Part shown: in pieces, positions 1-10,704 of the stretch | How the letters are laid out: each line of letters opens with the position of its first letter | Numbering within the stretch: the stretch's first letter is position 1 | Assembly: GCF_963169125.1 (NCBI RefSeq) | Contig: NC_084801.1 | Span: forward strand, 79,673,696-79,737,695 | Length of the DNA stretch: 64,000 nucleotides | Reading direction: 5' to 3' | DNA from: Humulus lupulus | Lineage: Eukaryota > Streptophyta > Magnoliopsida > Rosales > Cannabaceae | Notes under the pieces: model-generated | Told to the model about the DNA's origin: nothing | Databases searched by the model: none | What the model saw: the letters and a program-made list of their open reading frames with translations, nothing else | Program-made: the position numbers and the translations under genes

Positions 1-3000
1 CGGAGAGTAAGGAGGGTGTTAGTGGACAATGGGAGCTCGGTGAATCTCCTATTCTGTTCAACCTTAGAAAAAATGGGTCTGACCGTCTCCGAGCTAAAGG
101 CAACCTCGATGATGCTATATGGTTTTTCAGGCGAAGGGTCAGCAGCGATAGGAACGATCGAGCTGGTGATCACCCTAGGCGACGAGTCCCGAACAGTGTC
201 CAAACTGCTCGAATTCGTAGTCATTGACTGCTCCGCTGCCTACAATGCAATTTTGGGCCGACCAACGCTCGTTGCTTTCGAAGCTATCACATCCGTCCGG
301 CACCTCGCCATGAAGTTCCCTACTTCGACAGGGGTCTGCACTATCAAGGGCGATCAGCTCGCTGCCAGGGAATGCTACAGCATTTCCATGAAGGGAAAAT
401 CTAAACCCGGGCAGGTGGCGATGGCCATTCAGGATGAAGAGGAATCGCAGGGACCCAAGGCGGCCCCTGAGATTGAAAAACCTCGGGTTTCCGAAGACGA
501 AAAGCTCGCCTTAAGCGAGGACATTGACCCTCGAGTAGGCGAGGACAGGTCCGAGCTCCAAGCTATTGAAGATCTCGAGGAGGTAGGCATCGATGAACAA
601 AATCCTTCACGGACGGTGAAGCTCGGAAAGAACCTCTGCGATAGAAGAAAGGCGGATCTGACTGCGTTTCTGAAAAAGAACCTAGACGTATTCGCATGGT
701 CGCACGAGGACATGATAGGGATCAGTCCGAGCGTAATCATGCACACGTTCCACCTAGACAAAAGCGTCCCTGCAAAGTCTCAAAAGCAGAGGCGTTTAGG
801 GACAACCCGAGCCGAGGCCCTTGAAGAAGAAGTGGCCCGGCTCAAAAAATGTGGCTTTATCCGCGAAGCCAGATTTCCCATTTGGGTTGCCAATCCCGTG
901 TTAGTTCCAAAGCCCAATGGCAAGTGGCGGACCTGTATCGATTTTTCCGACCTGAATAAAGCCTGCCCCAAGGATTGCTTTCCGTTGCCGAGGATCGATC
1001 AACTGGTGGATGCCACGGCGGGGCACGAGCTCATGTCCTTCATGGACGCGTACTCGGGCTACAATTAGATCGCGATGAATCCAGCAGACCAGGATCATAC
1101 CAGCTTTATGACCCCGACTAATGTCTATTGTTATAAGGTCATGCCGTTCGGTCTTAAGAATGCCGGGGCAACCTACCAAAGGCTGGTAAATAGAATGTTC
1201 GCGGATCAGATCAGGAAAAACATGGAAGTGTACGTCGATGATATGCTTGTCAAGTCCAAGACTGCCACCAACCACGTCGCCGACCTGGAAGAATGTTTTA
1301 ACATACTGCGAGAATATGGCACGAGGCTCAATCCTCAGAAATGCACTTTCGGTGTCGCATCGGGGAAGTTCTTGGGTTTCATAGTCAATACCCGAGGAAT
1401 CGAGGCAAATCCGGACAAGATCAGGTCATTGCTCGAGCTTCCATCCCCCAGGTCGCGGAAAGATGTCCAAGGCCTCACAGGAAGGGTGGCCGCACTGAAC
1501 CGGTTCATTTCCAAATCAACCGACAAGTGCCTGCCTTTCTACAACCTGCTCCGCGGAAACAAGAAGTTCGAATGGACAGTAGAATGCGAGGGCGCATTCC
1601 TCGACCTAAAAACGCACCTAGCTGAGCCACCTGTGCTATCAAAGCCCAGGGTAGGAGAACCTCTTTTCCTCTACATGGCCGTGACTGAGGACGTAGCTAG
1701 TGCAGTTCTGGTGCGAGAAGAGGACCAGGCTCAGAAATTGGTTTATTACATCAGCAAGAGACTCCTCGGAGCTGAGTCAAGGTACCCGTTGATGGAAAAG
1801 CTGGCGTTCTGCCTAATCACGGCCTCGCGAAAACTCAGGCCATACTTCCAGTCCCACTCTGTACACGTCATGACCGATCAGCCTCTAAGGCAGGTTTTGC
1901 AAAAGCCTGAAGCCTCGGGACGCTTGCTAAAGTGGGCGGTCGAACTCAGTCAGTTCGAGATTTTCTATACTCCCCGAACTACCATAAAAATTCAAGCCTT
2001 GGCCGACTTCGTGGCAGAATGCGCGGGATTCCGTGAGATCCCATCGGAAGATTCACAGCAGCTCACCTCCTCAGGTTCATCGTGGAGGATCTTCGTTGAT
2101 GGCTCATCTAACGAGAACGGCTCCGGGGCCGGAATCATTCTGATATCGCCAGAAGGACATAGATTCCATTCGGCGCTGAGGTTCGGGTTCAAGGCGTCCA
2201 ACAACGAGGCAGAGTACGAGGCCTTGTTAGCCGGACTTAGGATAGCTAGCGAGCTAAAGGCAAACTCTGTCCAATGCTTCAGCGACTCCCAGCTCGTGGT
2301 GAATCAGGTCTTAGGCGAGTATCAGGCGCGGGGTCCCAAGATGGCCTCTTATTTGGCTAAGGTAAAATCCGAAGTGTCTACGTTTGGGCAAGGGTCGATC
2401 GAACAGATATCTCGGGAGCAGAACGCCAATGCAGATGCTCTCGCCAAGCTTGCCACCTCGGGGGAGGCAGAAACCCTGGGGTTGGTGCCAATTGAGTTCT
2501 TGGACAAACCAAGCATAGACGGAGATCGAGCAGATATTGAGATGATTGACATCAGGCCGACCTGGATGACTCCCATTGTTGAGTACCTCGTCGAGGGCAA
2601 GTTACCCGAAGGGCGCAACGACGTACGGCGAGTCCTTTATCAAGCTCCGAGATATACGCTAGTCGAGGGGATGTTGTACCGACGTGGGCATTCATTACCT
2701 CTCCTTCGGTGTGTTCTTCCAAGTGAAGTGAAGGCCATCCTGCAGGAAGTTCATGACGGATTCTGCGGAGATCACACTGGGGGGCAAAGCCTGGCCTTGA
2801 AGATCCTTCGGCAGGGTTTTTACTGGCCGACTCTGTCCAAAGACTCGATCTCATATGTAAAAAAGTGCGACAAATGTCAGCGGTTCGCCGCGGTTGCACG
2901 AGCACCCCCGACCGAGCTAAAAATGATATCGTCTCCCTGGCCCTTCGCCATTTGGGGCATAGATCTAATAGGCGCCCTGCCCACCGGAAAGGGTGGGGTC

Positions 3001-3798
3001 CGTTACGCCGTGGTAGCCATTGACTACTTCACAAAGTGGGCCGAAGCAGAGCCGTTGGCGACAATAACATCGAAAAAGGTGCTAGACTTCGTGGTTAAAA
3101 GCATCGTTTGTCGATTCGGCCTACCCAAAAAGATCGTTTCCGACAATGGCACTCAATTTGACAGCGACCTGTTCACTGAATTTTGCGAAAAGAATGGAAT
3201 TGTGAAAAGTTTCTCATCCGTGGCCTATCCCCAGGCGAACGGCCAGGTCGAAGCTGTCAATAAAACTCTGAAGGCAAGCCTCAAGAAGAGGTTAGATGAG
3301 GCAAAGGGGATCTGGCCAGAACTGCTCCCCCAAGTTCTGTGGGCCTATAGGACCTCACATCGGACTCCCACGGGTCACACTCCTTTCTCCCTAACCTTTG
3401 GAAGTGAAGCGGTCCTCCCCGTGGAGGTGAAGGTCCTGTCGCACAGGGTCCGGTCCTACGAACAAGACAAGAACCACGAGCTCCTATGCCACTCCTTAGA
3501 CTTGATGGATGAGAGGCGAGAGGATTCACAACTCCAGCTCGCCCATTATCAACAGAAAATCACTCGCTACTTCAAAACTAAGGTCAAAAGACGTGCCTTT
3601 AGCGTCGGCGATTTGGCCTTGAGGAGAGTTTTCCTGGCCGGGAAAGATCCCAAAGATGGGGTTTTGGGACCAAGCTGGGAAGGACCATACCAGGTCATCG
3701 AAGTCATCAAAGAAGGGACGTATAAATTAGCTCGACTTGGTGGAGGGGCGGTCCCGCGGACTTGGAATGCAATCCACCTAAAGAAACATTATCAATAA
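1..3798 (+). pseudogene. Element A pol polyprotein (PR-RT-RH-aRH-INT), one in-frame stop
   Basis: The frame is open from base 1, so the start lies outside. Domains in order are: aspartic protease with a DNGSS active-site variant near 22-39; reverse transcriptase at about 800-1700, with YVDD at 1231-1242; RNase H; a second, archaeal-type RNase H at about 2090-2450 that begins with FVDGSSNENG; and integrase with an HHCC zinc finger at about 2750-2885 and a D-D-E core (GIDLIG, SDNGTQF, GQVEAVNK). The gene ends at 3798 after a C-terminal WNAIHLKKHYQ. A TAG at 1066-1068 interrupts RT just after the YSGYN motif; B and D have a Gln codon there. The frame is otherwise continuous. It is a non-functional copy unless the stop is read through. 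Confidence 0.95.
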
Positions 3799-4004
3799 AC
3801 ATTTGTAAGACCTAGAAGGTCACCTTCCATGTATAAATAAAAATCAAATGTTTCTCGTTATTTGCAAGGGTAATTTTAAAGTAACAACGAAAGGCCCTTT
3901 CCCAGTTACTTGGGGGGCATATGGTACCTGGATATATCCAGGTCTCCTTAACGACTTAGGTGTTAATTTTTATCTGCGGATAAGAGTCATCACAAACTAA
4001 GTCC
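3799..4004 (+). other. Post-pol region with internal polypurine tract (3908-3923)
   Basis: Just after pol there is a G-rich run, ACTTGGGGGGCATATGG (3908-3924), that closely matches the terminal polypurine tract at 8377-8390. It is followed by an inverted repeat, CCTGG-ATATA-TCCAGG (near 3928). Equivalent internal tracts occur at the same place in B, D and F. A second polypurine tract may act as an extra plus-strand primer or mark an older 3' end. The primer role is inference. Confidence 0.6.
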
Positions 4005-4595
4005 TATCCTGGTCTTAACCGGGTCATCAAACTTAGAAGTTAACAAAAATTTGTTGACCGTGGTTCTTCTTTAAAGAGCCCGGGATACGGATAAAAGTTA
4101 ACGCGATCTAAGTTTTTTTCGACATAAGTTCCTGGTCTTAACCGGGTCATAAAACTTAGAAGTTAACAAAAATTTGTTGACCGTGGTTCTTCTTTAAAGA
4201 GCCCGGGATACGGATAAAAGTTAACGCGATCTAAGTTTTTTCAAAATAAGTTCCTGGTCTTAACCAGGTCATAAAACTTAGAAGTTAGCTAAAATTTGTT
4301 GACCGTGGTTCTTCTTTAAAGAGCCCGGGATACGGATAAAAGTTAACGCGATCTAAGTTTTTTCAAAATAAGTTCCTGGTCTTAACCAGGTCATAAAACT
4401 TAGAAGTTAGCTAAAATTTGTTGACCGTGGTTCTTCTTTAAAGAGCCCGGGATACGGATAAAAGTTAACGCGATCTAAGTTTTTTCAAAATAAGTTCCTG
4501 GTCTTAACCAGGTCGGAAAACTTAGAAGTTAGCTAAAATTTGTTGAACGCGGATCTTCTTTAGAGAGCCCGGGACACAAATAATGTTAACTTGAA
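4005..4595 (+). repeat. Tandem array, about 122-bp unit, 5 copies (element A)
   Basis: The phrase ACTTAGAAGTTA recurs at about 4031, 4154, 4276, 4398 and 4520. Each unit holds the inverted repeat CCTGGTCTTAACCAGG (CCGGG in the first two) and a purine-rich GAGCCCGGGATACGGATAAA stretch. The last unit has drifted most. The array lies between the convergent 3' ends of pol and the antisense gene. Related arrays occur in E (2 units) and F (5 units, inverted). Confidence 0.92.
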
Positions 4596-4752
4596 CTAAG
4601 TCATAAAAATAAAAAGATAAATTGTGACCAAATGCATACAAGTATATATATAAAACTGGATGAGCAAGATGTCTCGAGGCGGAAACGCCCCACACAAAAA
4701 GAGAATTACAATAAAAAAAAAAAATGCTCAAAGTGCGTAAACGAGGAGCATC

Positions 4753-7405
4753 CTAAGCCCCATCAGCTGGCCCTTTGGAGGTCGCGGTCTCGCCCTGTTC
4801 CGCCGCGGCAGAAGCCTCTCCAGTCTCCGAAGGAGGAGCCTCCTTATTCAGGCGGGCTTGAAGCCGCGGCAACAGGAATGCCCAGAGGTCCGGCGGCATG
4901 AAGGAGAAGTCCGCGTTCGGATTATGGGACCAGCAGTGATAGAATAGGTCCTGTAAGGACTGCTCCGACACGACCCGCTCGTCTTTCAGGGCGGCCTGGG
5001 AGGTCTGGACTTCGGCCTTCGCCACCTCAAGGTCTGCCCGCGATGCGGCCAGGGAGTTTTTAAGCTCTAGGTTCTCGGAGCGAAGCTTCTCTAGCTCGGA
5101 TGCGGCCAGGGAGCGTTTAAGCTCTTGGTTCTCCGAGCGGACCTTCTCTAGCTCGGCTTTGGAGGCCGCCAGGGCGTCTCTCGCCTCCTGAGACTCCTGG
5201 AGGGCAGTCTGGCGATCTGCTTCCAAACCCTCGAGCTGGGCCTTGGTCCTAACGATGCCTTTATAGGCGGCAGCCATGCCCTGCAAGAAAAGAATGATAA
5301 ATTAGCAAACTGGAAGGAGAAAGGCGGCGTGTGAGTGTCAAAGCCTTAGAAGAAGGGGGCACTTTACCGTTAAAGTCATGTCCATAGCAGATTCTATAAC
5401 TCGGACCGGGCTCGTTGTTTCGATGGCCCGGAGCTCCTTCTCCCTGATATTGTAATAGTGGCTGACGGCGTAGCTGGCCGACTCGTACACCGTACCCCGG
5501 AATGCTTCGGGCATCTTCTCCAGAGCCCGGGGGTCGACCGGGATACGCACGTCCGGGGCTGCCGCGGCCAGATTCCCGACCTCTATTACCCCGTCCTGGG
5601 CGGCCAGTGGAGATCGTTGGGGTGGCAGATGCATGAGTCCTGTCCTGGCGACAGGGAGGTTCGCCCCCGTGACCTGGGATGGCGGGTCTCTCTCCTTCTC
5701 CGTAGCTGGGGATTTGGTGGAGACCCCGGTCGAGCTCTTGGACTCGCGAAGCCTCTTTAACCTCGGCCCCGCTGGGGGATTCCCACCGAACACAACGCCC
5801 CGCAGACTATTCCCGGGCTGAGACATCTCTTCTGCCAAAGAGCAAAAAACACGGTTATTAGCAATCATACAGAAATAAAGGCAATAAGAAAGCAAATACT
5901 AAGGTAGCCCTACCCCCCGAGCTGGAAGAGCCTAGGACGATTATCTCACGAACTGGCGAAGGTTCTAGGTCCGGTTCTGAATCGGGGTTGGACTCTTCTA
6001 CGTACTGCCTAATCCCCGGAGCGTAGACGCCCCTCTGGAGCGCAGGCCACGTGCGTAAATTGGTCCCGTACTCCTAAAAAATGGCCGACCTAAAGGCTAG
6101 GATATTATCTACTACTACGGTACCCTTGGGCCGACTCTCTTGGTTGTCCAGCACGAGCTGGTCAACGCAGTGGAGCAGAAGCGTGTCCAGGTTCGGATTC
6201 CTTGGGTGACGATGGACGAGCTGCCTAGGGTTGAACCTAACCAGCCGGGGGTCTGCAGTGGCCCTATCTACGTTCTTAAATAAGTAAGAGTTACCTTGAC
6301 CGGAAGGACCCGCGACTGCTCCGGATTGGGCCCTCTCCTCGCTCATCCCCTGGGCGACCTCCAAGCTCCTCTTCCTGTTCCTCACCAGAGGAACTTCCTC
6401 ACCTTCTTCCTCGCCTTCATCATCTGCGACCTCCTCCGCGACGATCGGCCTGTTGTCGCGGGCTGGGGGAGGACCCCGGGGCCTTTTCAAATTCAAAGTC
6501 TGATTTGGGAAAATCAGCTTGCAGAATACCATCGCCTCGTCCGTCACGAGCACGCGGTAGTCTTTCTCACTGGGGGGCAGGTTCGCCAGTGTATCGTATT
6601 GACCCCCGAGGGTCACGGACTTTTCGGTCCTCGAGTAGATGGCTGCAAGGTTGGTTGAAATCAGAATTGGAATAAGGGACGAGCTAAAATAAGATAACCG
6701 TTAAAAGGCGAGCTAAATGGAGGATTACTTACGAGGGCGGTTGAAATAATGATGATCGCAGTTTCGGAACCCAGTAGACATAAAAAACTGGTCTTTGAAG
6801 TCATTTGGATGGCTCGGCAGCTCAATCACTGCTGCTGTGTTAGGGAAGCGGGTTAAGTAATAGAACCCGTCGCCTCGCCCCCGCTGGTCCGGGCTGGCTT
6901 TGAGGCAGAAGAAATATAGGATATCAGCAGGAGTGGGGACCTCCCACTCATGCTTTTGGAACAAATACCTCAGTCCCGCCAGCAGACGGTAGGAATTGGG
7001 GGGGAGCTGAAATGGGGCCAACCCCACATAGTTCAGAAAATCAGCAAAATACTAATCCAGGGGGAGGAAGGCCCCTGCCTTGAAGTGTTCCCCGCTCCAG
7101 GCCGCGAACGACTCGTCGAGCGGCGTGCAGCTCCTCTCCCCATCCGCAGCAGGTCGGGCGATCACGGAGGTCTTCCCCAGAGGAATGTTGTGGTTAAGGA
7201 ATATTTTGGTGATCTTTGCCTGGCTGGTTATCTTCGAGACGATCCTCTCCGCCTCGAAAAACGCGTTAGGAGCCACCTCGGCCTGCTTCTCCACCGCCGG
7301 CCCAAAGTGAGGAATTGGCGAGCTGGTCACCACCGCCTTTCCTTTATCCTTATGGGAGGCCGAACTTCCCACATTCTTCTGTGGCAGATTTCTCTTTGGA
7401 GCCAT
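4753..7405 (-). pseudogene. Antisense gene of element A (Transposase_28-like, spliced), two in-frame stops
   Basis: The gene runs opposite to pol. Inferred coding exons are 7413-6733 (ATG at 7405), 6642-5914, 5831-5368 and 5280-4753, with GT-AG introns of phase 1, 1 and 0. A leader intron runs from a GTAAGT donor at 7911 to 7414. Exon 1 holds a domain like the plant family named putative gypsy type transposon (motif GLAPFQLPPNSYRLLAGLRYL). The middle is acidic and low in complexity. The last exon is a long coiled coil ending in the motif LFYHCWSHNPNADFSF and LQARL. In-frame TAG codons at 7054-7052 and 6076-6074 break it; E and F read through the first site and both E and F have GAG at the second. 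Function is unknown. Antisense ORFs of this kind are known from Tat elements such as Grande. Confidence 0.85.
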
Positions 7406-7413
7406 CTGGTCGC

Positions 7414-8131
7414 CTATCGAACAAAAGAAAACACTTTAGAAAAGGCGACCCAAGCAGGAGAGTGAAGCAAGTATTAAGTACACGAGCTGGGGTAAGCCCA
7501 GCCCGTGGAGAGTGGTGCCACGCGTTCCAAGGAACACGCGCCTATGCCCTCAACAGATCCCAGATTACTCGGAATTCGTGTGTCAGATGGCTCAGAGTAA
7601 AAAAAATTTCCTTGGGGGGAAAGTTTCAACAGGCAAGGCGTGGCAAAACCGCTTTTAAGGCGTATTCCCTAAGCTACCCGGTTTTTGCACCCAAAGTTCC
7701 TAAGGATCCTACCCAGAAATTGTTCCTAAGAGAGAATCATGGAACCCATGTTCTAAGGCGATGTCCCATGGCAAGTGTGCCCTAATCTAAGAAGGGCCAT
7801 CACCCTCCATATCCGCGCGACCCAGAAAACCTCTGCATGTGGCTACAGTAAATTTTTTTACCTAGGCTACAGTGGCATGCTTTCAAAAATAAACAGGGAC
7901 AGAAGACTTACAGTATAGGGTTGAATGGTGAGCGAGGTTGCTGCGCTGGTAGGAGCTTCGTTGGCACTGTAGTCTCCAAGGCCTTGAAGGAACTCGCACG
8001 CTTAAGCTTCGTGAACGGAGAAGATGAGAGCAATGGAAATGAGGGTTTTGTTCTTCGGAAGGTCAGAGAGAAAAGAAGGAAATTTGAGAGGTTCTGAATG
8101 GTAAGGTGGCCCGTGCGTGGGATGACCACCC
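7414..8131 (-). other. Leader and 5' UTR intron of the element A antisense gene
   Basis: There is no long ORF that makes sense. On the - strand a GTAAGT donor (7911-7906) follows a leader of about 200 bases downstream of the TATA box, and a polypyrimidine tract with acceptor CGATAG (7414) lies 8 bases before the ATG. The same donor context and acceptor are found at matching places in E; F keeps the acceptor but has ATAAGT in place of the donor. Confidence 0.6.
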
Positions 8132-8158
8132 CCTTTTTATACAAGGGAGGATCACGTG
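8132..8158 (-). promoter_or_regulatory. Promoter of the element A antisense gene: TATA box and G-box
   Basis: On the - strand a TATAAAAAGG box occupies 8141-8132, with a palindromic CACGTG G-box at 8158-8153, 11 bases upstream of it. Spacing to the ATG is 736 bp. The same pair with the same spacing occurs in E and F. G-boxes are bound by plant bZIP and bHLH factors; that any factor acts here is inference. Confidence 0.65.
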
Positions 8159-8376
8159 TAAAAGGCTCCTGGGAGACCCTCCACTCGAAATGTGAAACGA
8201 CGGCTGGACAGTAGGCTAGGCCATTTAATGCGGTTCTCGTAGAGTGTACCGTCGGCACCCACGGCGTTCCACGTATCAGACGCATGCGAAAAGCATGGAA
8301 TGCGAAGGGTTGTGGGAGAAGTCTAAAAGCTCCTACTGTGGTCTCCCATATCTGACGTCATGGACCACGAGCAGGA

Positions 8377-8390
8377 GCTTGGGGGGCAGA
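8377..8390 (+). other. Terminal polypurine tract, element A
   Basis: GCTTGGGGGGCAGA directly precedes the TGTACGCCC start of the 3' LTR, the normal position of the plus-strand primer site. Confidence 0.85.
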
Positions 8391-9167
8391 TGTACGCCCT
8401 GGCTTTCCCACGGGCTATTTAGCAGGACGATCCTCGGACTAAACATGATTTAGCCCGAGGCTCCCACAGGCCAGAGGCTTTATCTTCAGGACGGGCCCTT
8501 TCTAGCTCGAGGGGATGGAGTTTCCTGCTCCCTCTTGTTGTTCCAGGAGCTGGGAACAACATCCGGCGACCACTGACGGATCAGCTCGGGTTATGGATTG
8601 TTCCGGCAGCGAGCTTCTCAAGAAGCTCTGACCCTATGGGAAGTCAACACGCAAGATAAACGTGCATAATCCTGCCATCACGTGTCCGATATCTCCCTGA
8701 CTTCTCGGACACGCAGCAGGAACGTGCGTATTCAGACACCCACGGACGGGTTGGGCCGTGCGGCCCATTGTTTCCCTCCATACTGATTAGACCGCACTTG
8801 TGTGTCAGGTTTAGGAATTAATCATGAATATCACAGACTTGATATGACAAATGGAAAGGTCACGGGATGACCTCCCTACCAATTTCCAGGTGCCTTCTCC
8901 TATAAATATGGAGACCCTGGGAATTGATAGAGGTTGGAAAAAATAGTCTTGTAAGAACTATATATTTGGTAAACCAATTACCCAGAAAAGATCAATAATA
9001 TTGACTAGTGGAGTAGAAGGATTTTAACCTTCGAACCACTTAAAAACGTGTTTAAGGTCACCTAGTTCTTTTCACAAAGATTTCATATCTACGGCGGTTC
9101 TACTTTTAAGTACTAATCTCTTTCTCTTCTTCTCTTAATTACCTGTTGCCGAAGAACCGCGTCAACA
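8391..9167 (+). repeat. 3' LTR of element A (777 bp)
   Basis: It starts TGTACGCCCTGG and ends GAACCGCGTCAACA, so it has TG...CA ends. A TATA box (CCTATAAATATGG, about 8900) marks the probable LTR promoter. It is related to the LTRs at 44835-45570 (+), 58758-59533 (-) and, more distantly, 46989-47795 (-). Confidence 0.9.
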
Positions 9168-10704
9168 TAAATCCTATTAATTTTTATCATGTTTAAATAT
9201 AATATAATACTTTCAAATTTTCAACCACCCCACTAATGATATTAAATGCACATCTTCATATTCAAATACTCTAACCAATTATCTATAACCTAGCATTACA
9301 AAAAAAAAATATTAATATTGCACAATTGTAGTTCTCTAAACCCTAATTTCAAAAATTGTAATGAAAATTTTGAAAATTATAAGAATTATATTATTACACA
9401 TTAATTAGGGTTTACACTAATTACTATTTTGAACAATTAATTATTGAATATATGTTAAATATTAAATGAACATCTTCATATTCAAAGACTCTAACCAACT
9501 ATCTATATCCTACCATTAAATAAAAAAACAATAATATTGCACAATTGTGGTTCTCTAAACCCTAATTTTGAAATTTGGAATGAAAATTTTGAAAATTATA
9601 TTATTATACATTAATTAGGGTTTACAGTAATTACTATTTTGAACAATTAATTATTGAATATATGTTAAATATTAAATGCACATCTTCATATTCAAAGACT
9701 CTAACCAACTATCTATATCCTAGCATTAAATAAAAAAATTAATATTGCACAATTGTGGTTATCTAAACACTAATTTCGAAAATTATAATGAAAATTTCGA
9801 AATATTATTGGATTTATACATATTTTCAAATTTTCAAAATTATATTAAATGCTATTATAATTTCAAAATTTGTAAGTATCAACTTTTCAACCACCCCACT
9901 AATTATATTTATTAATGCTATTATAATTTCGAAATTTATAAGCATAAACTTTTCAACCACCCCACTACTTGTATTAAAAGTTATTATAATTTCTAAAAAT
10001 TTAAGTGTAGTTCTATTGGTTAAACATTCTGGTGATTCTTAATTACAAAGCAAAGGTTCATAGAACCTACACATATTTTCGAAATTACCTATTATTATGC
10101 CAAACAATTATATATAATTATTAAAATTACAACTTTTCAACTTCCCATCAAAACACAATGGTTTAAAAAATGATTTAGTATTTTTAAAAAAAATTATAAT
10201 AATTATATTATTATACATTAATTAGGGTTTACACTAATTACTATTTTGAACAATTAATTATTGAATATATGTTAAATATTAAATGCACTTCTTCATATTC
10301 AAAGATTCTAACCAACTATCTATATCCTAGCATTAAATAAAAAAAATTAATATTGCACAAATGTGGTTATCTAAACCCTCATTTCGAAAATTATAATGAA
10401 AATTTCAAAAATTATAATGAAAATTTCGAAATATTATTGGATTTATACATATTTTAAAAATTGCAAAATTATATTAAATGTTATTATAATTTCGAAATTT
10501 GTAAGTATCAACTTTTCAACCACCCCACTAATTATATTAATTAATGCTATTATAATTTCAAAATTTATAAGCATTGACATTTCAATCACCCCACTAATTA
10601 TATTAATTGATGTAATTTTAATAATATAATCAGTTTAAATATAAAAAATATTGAATAGTGCTACACACCATTCGAAAAAAAATAAGAAGGAATAGGCTGG
10701 AGAA
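9168..10704. repeat. AT-rich region with direct repeats flanking the FAR1/MULE-type gene
   Basis: No gene is seen. A block containing AAATGCACATCTTCATATTC recurs near 9245, 9465, 9672 and 10280, with shared neighbours (TTAGGGTTTACA, CAACCACCCCACTA). A second repeat, containing TTTCAACCACCCCACTA, recurs near 9222, 9890, 9950, 10515 and 10575. Related blocks in the same orientation lie at 45571-46673. They could be subterminal repeats of a MULE, though inverted copies would then be expected, or a local AT-rich array into which everything inserted. Confidence 0.75.

Larger units (their letters stand above)
1..9167 (+). mobile_element. Element A: Tat-lineage Ty3/gypsy retrotransposon, 5' part outside window
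   Basis: The order on the + strand is pol (from base 1), an internal polypurine tract, a 122-bp tandem array, an antisense gene, a terminal polypurine tract and a 3' LTR at 8391-9167. The second RNase H domain and the antisense ORF near the 3' end place it in the Tat lineage. The 5' LTR and gag lie left of the window, so the target-site duplication cannot be checked; the five bases after the LTR are TAAAT. E and F have related LTRs and antisense genes. The element is inactive: pol has one in-frame stop and the antisense gene has two. Confidence 0.93.

Noticed and set aside
4005..4595. Possible CRISPR-like array
   Set aside because: Repeats are contiguous 122-bp units without unique spacers, inside a plant retroelement.
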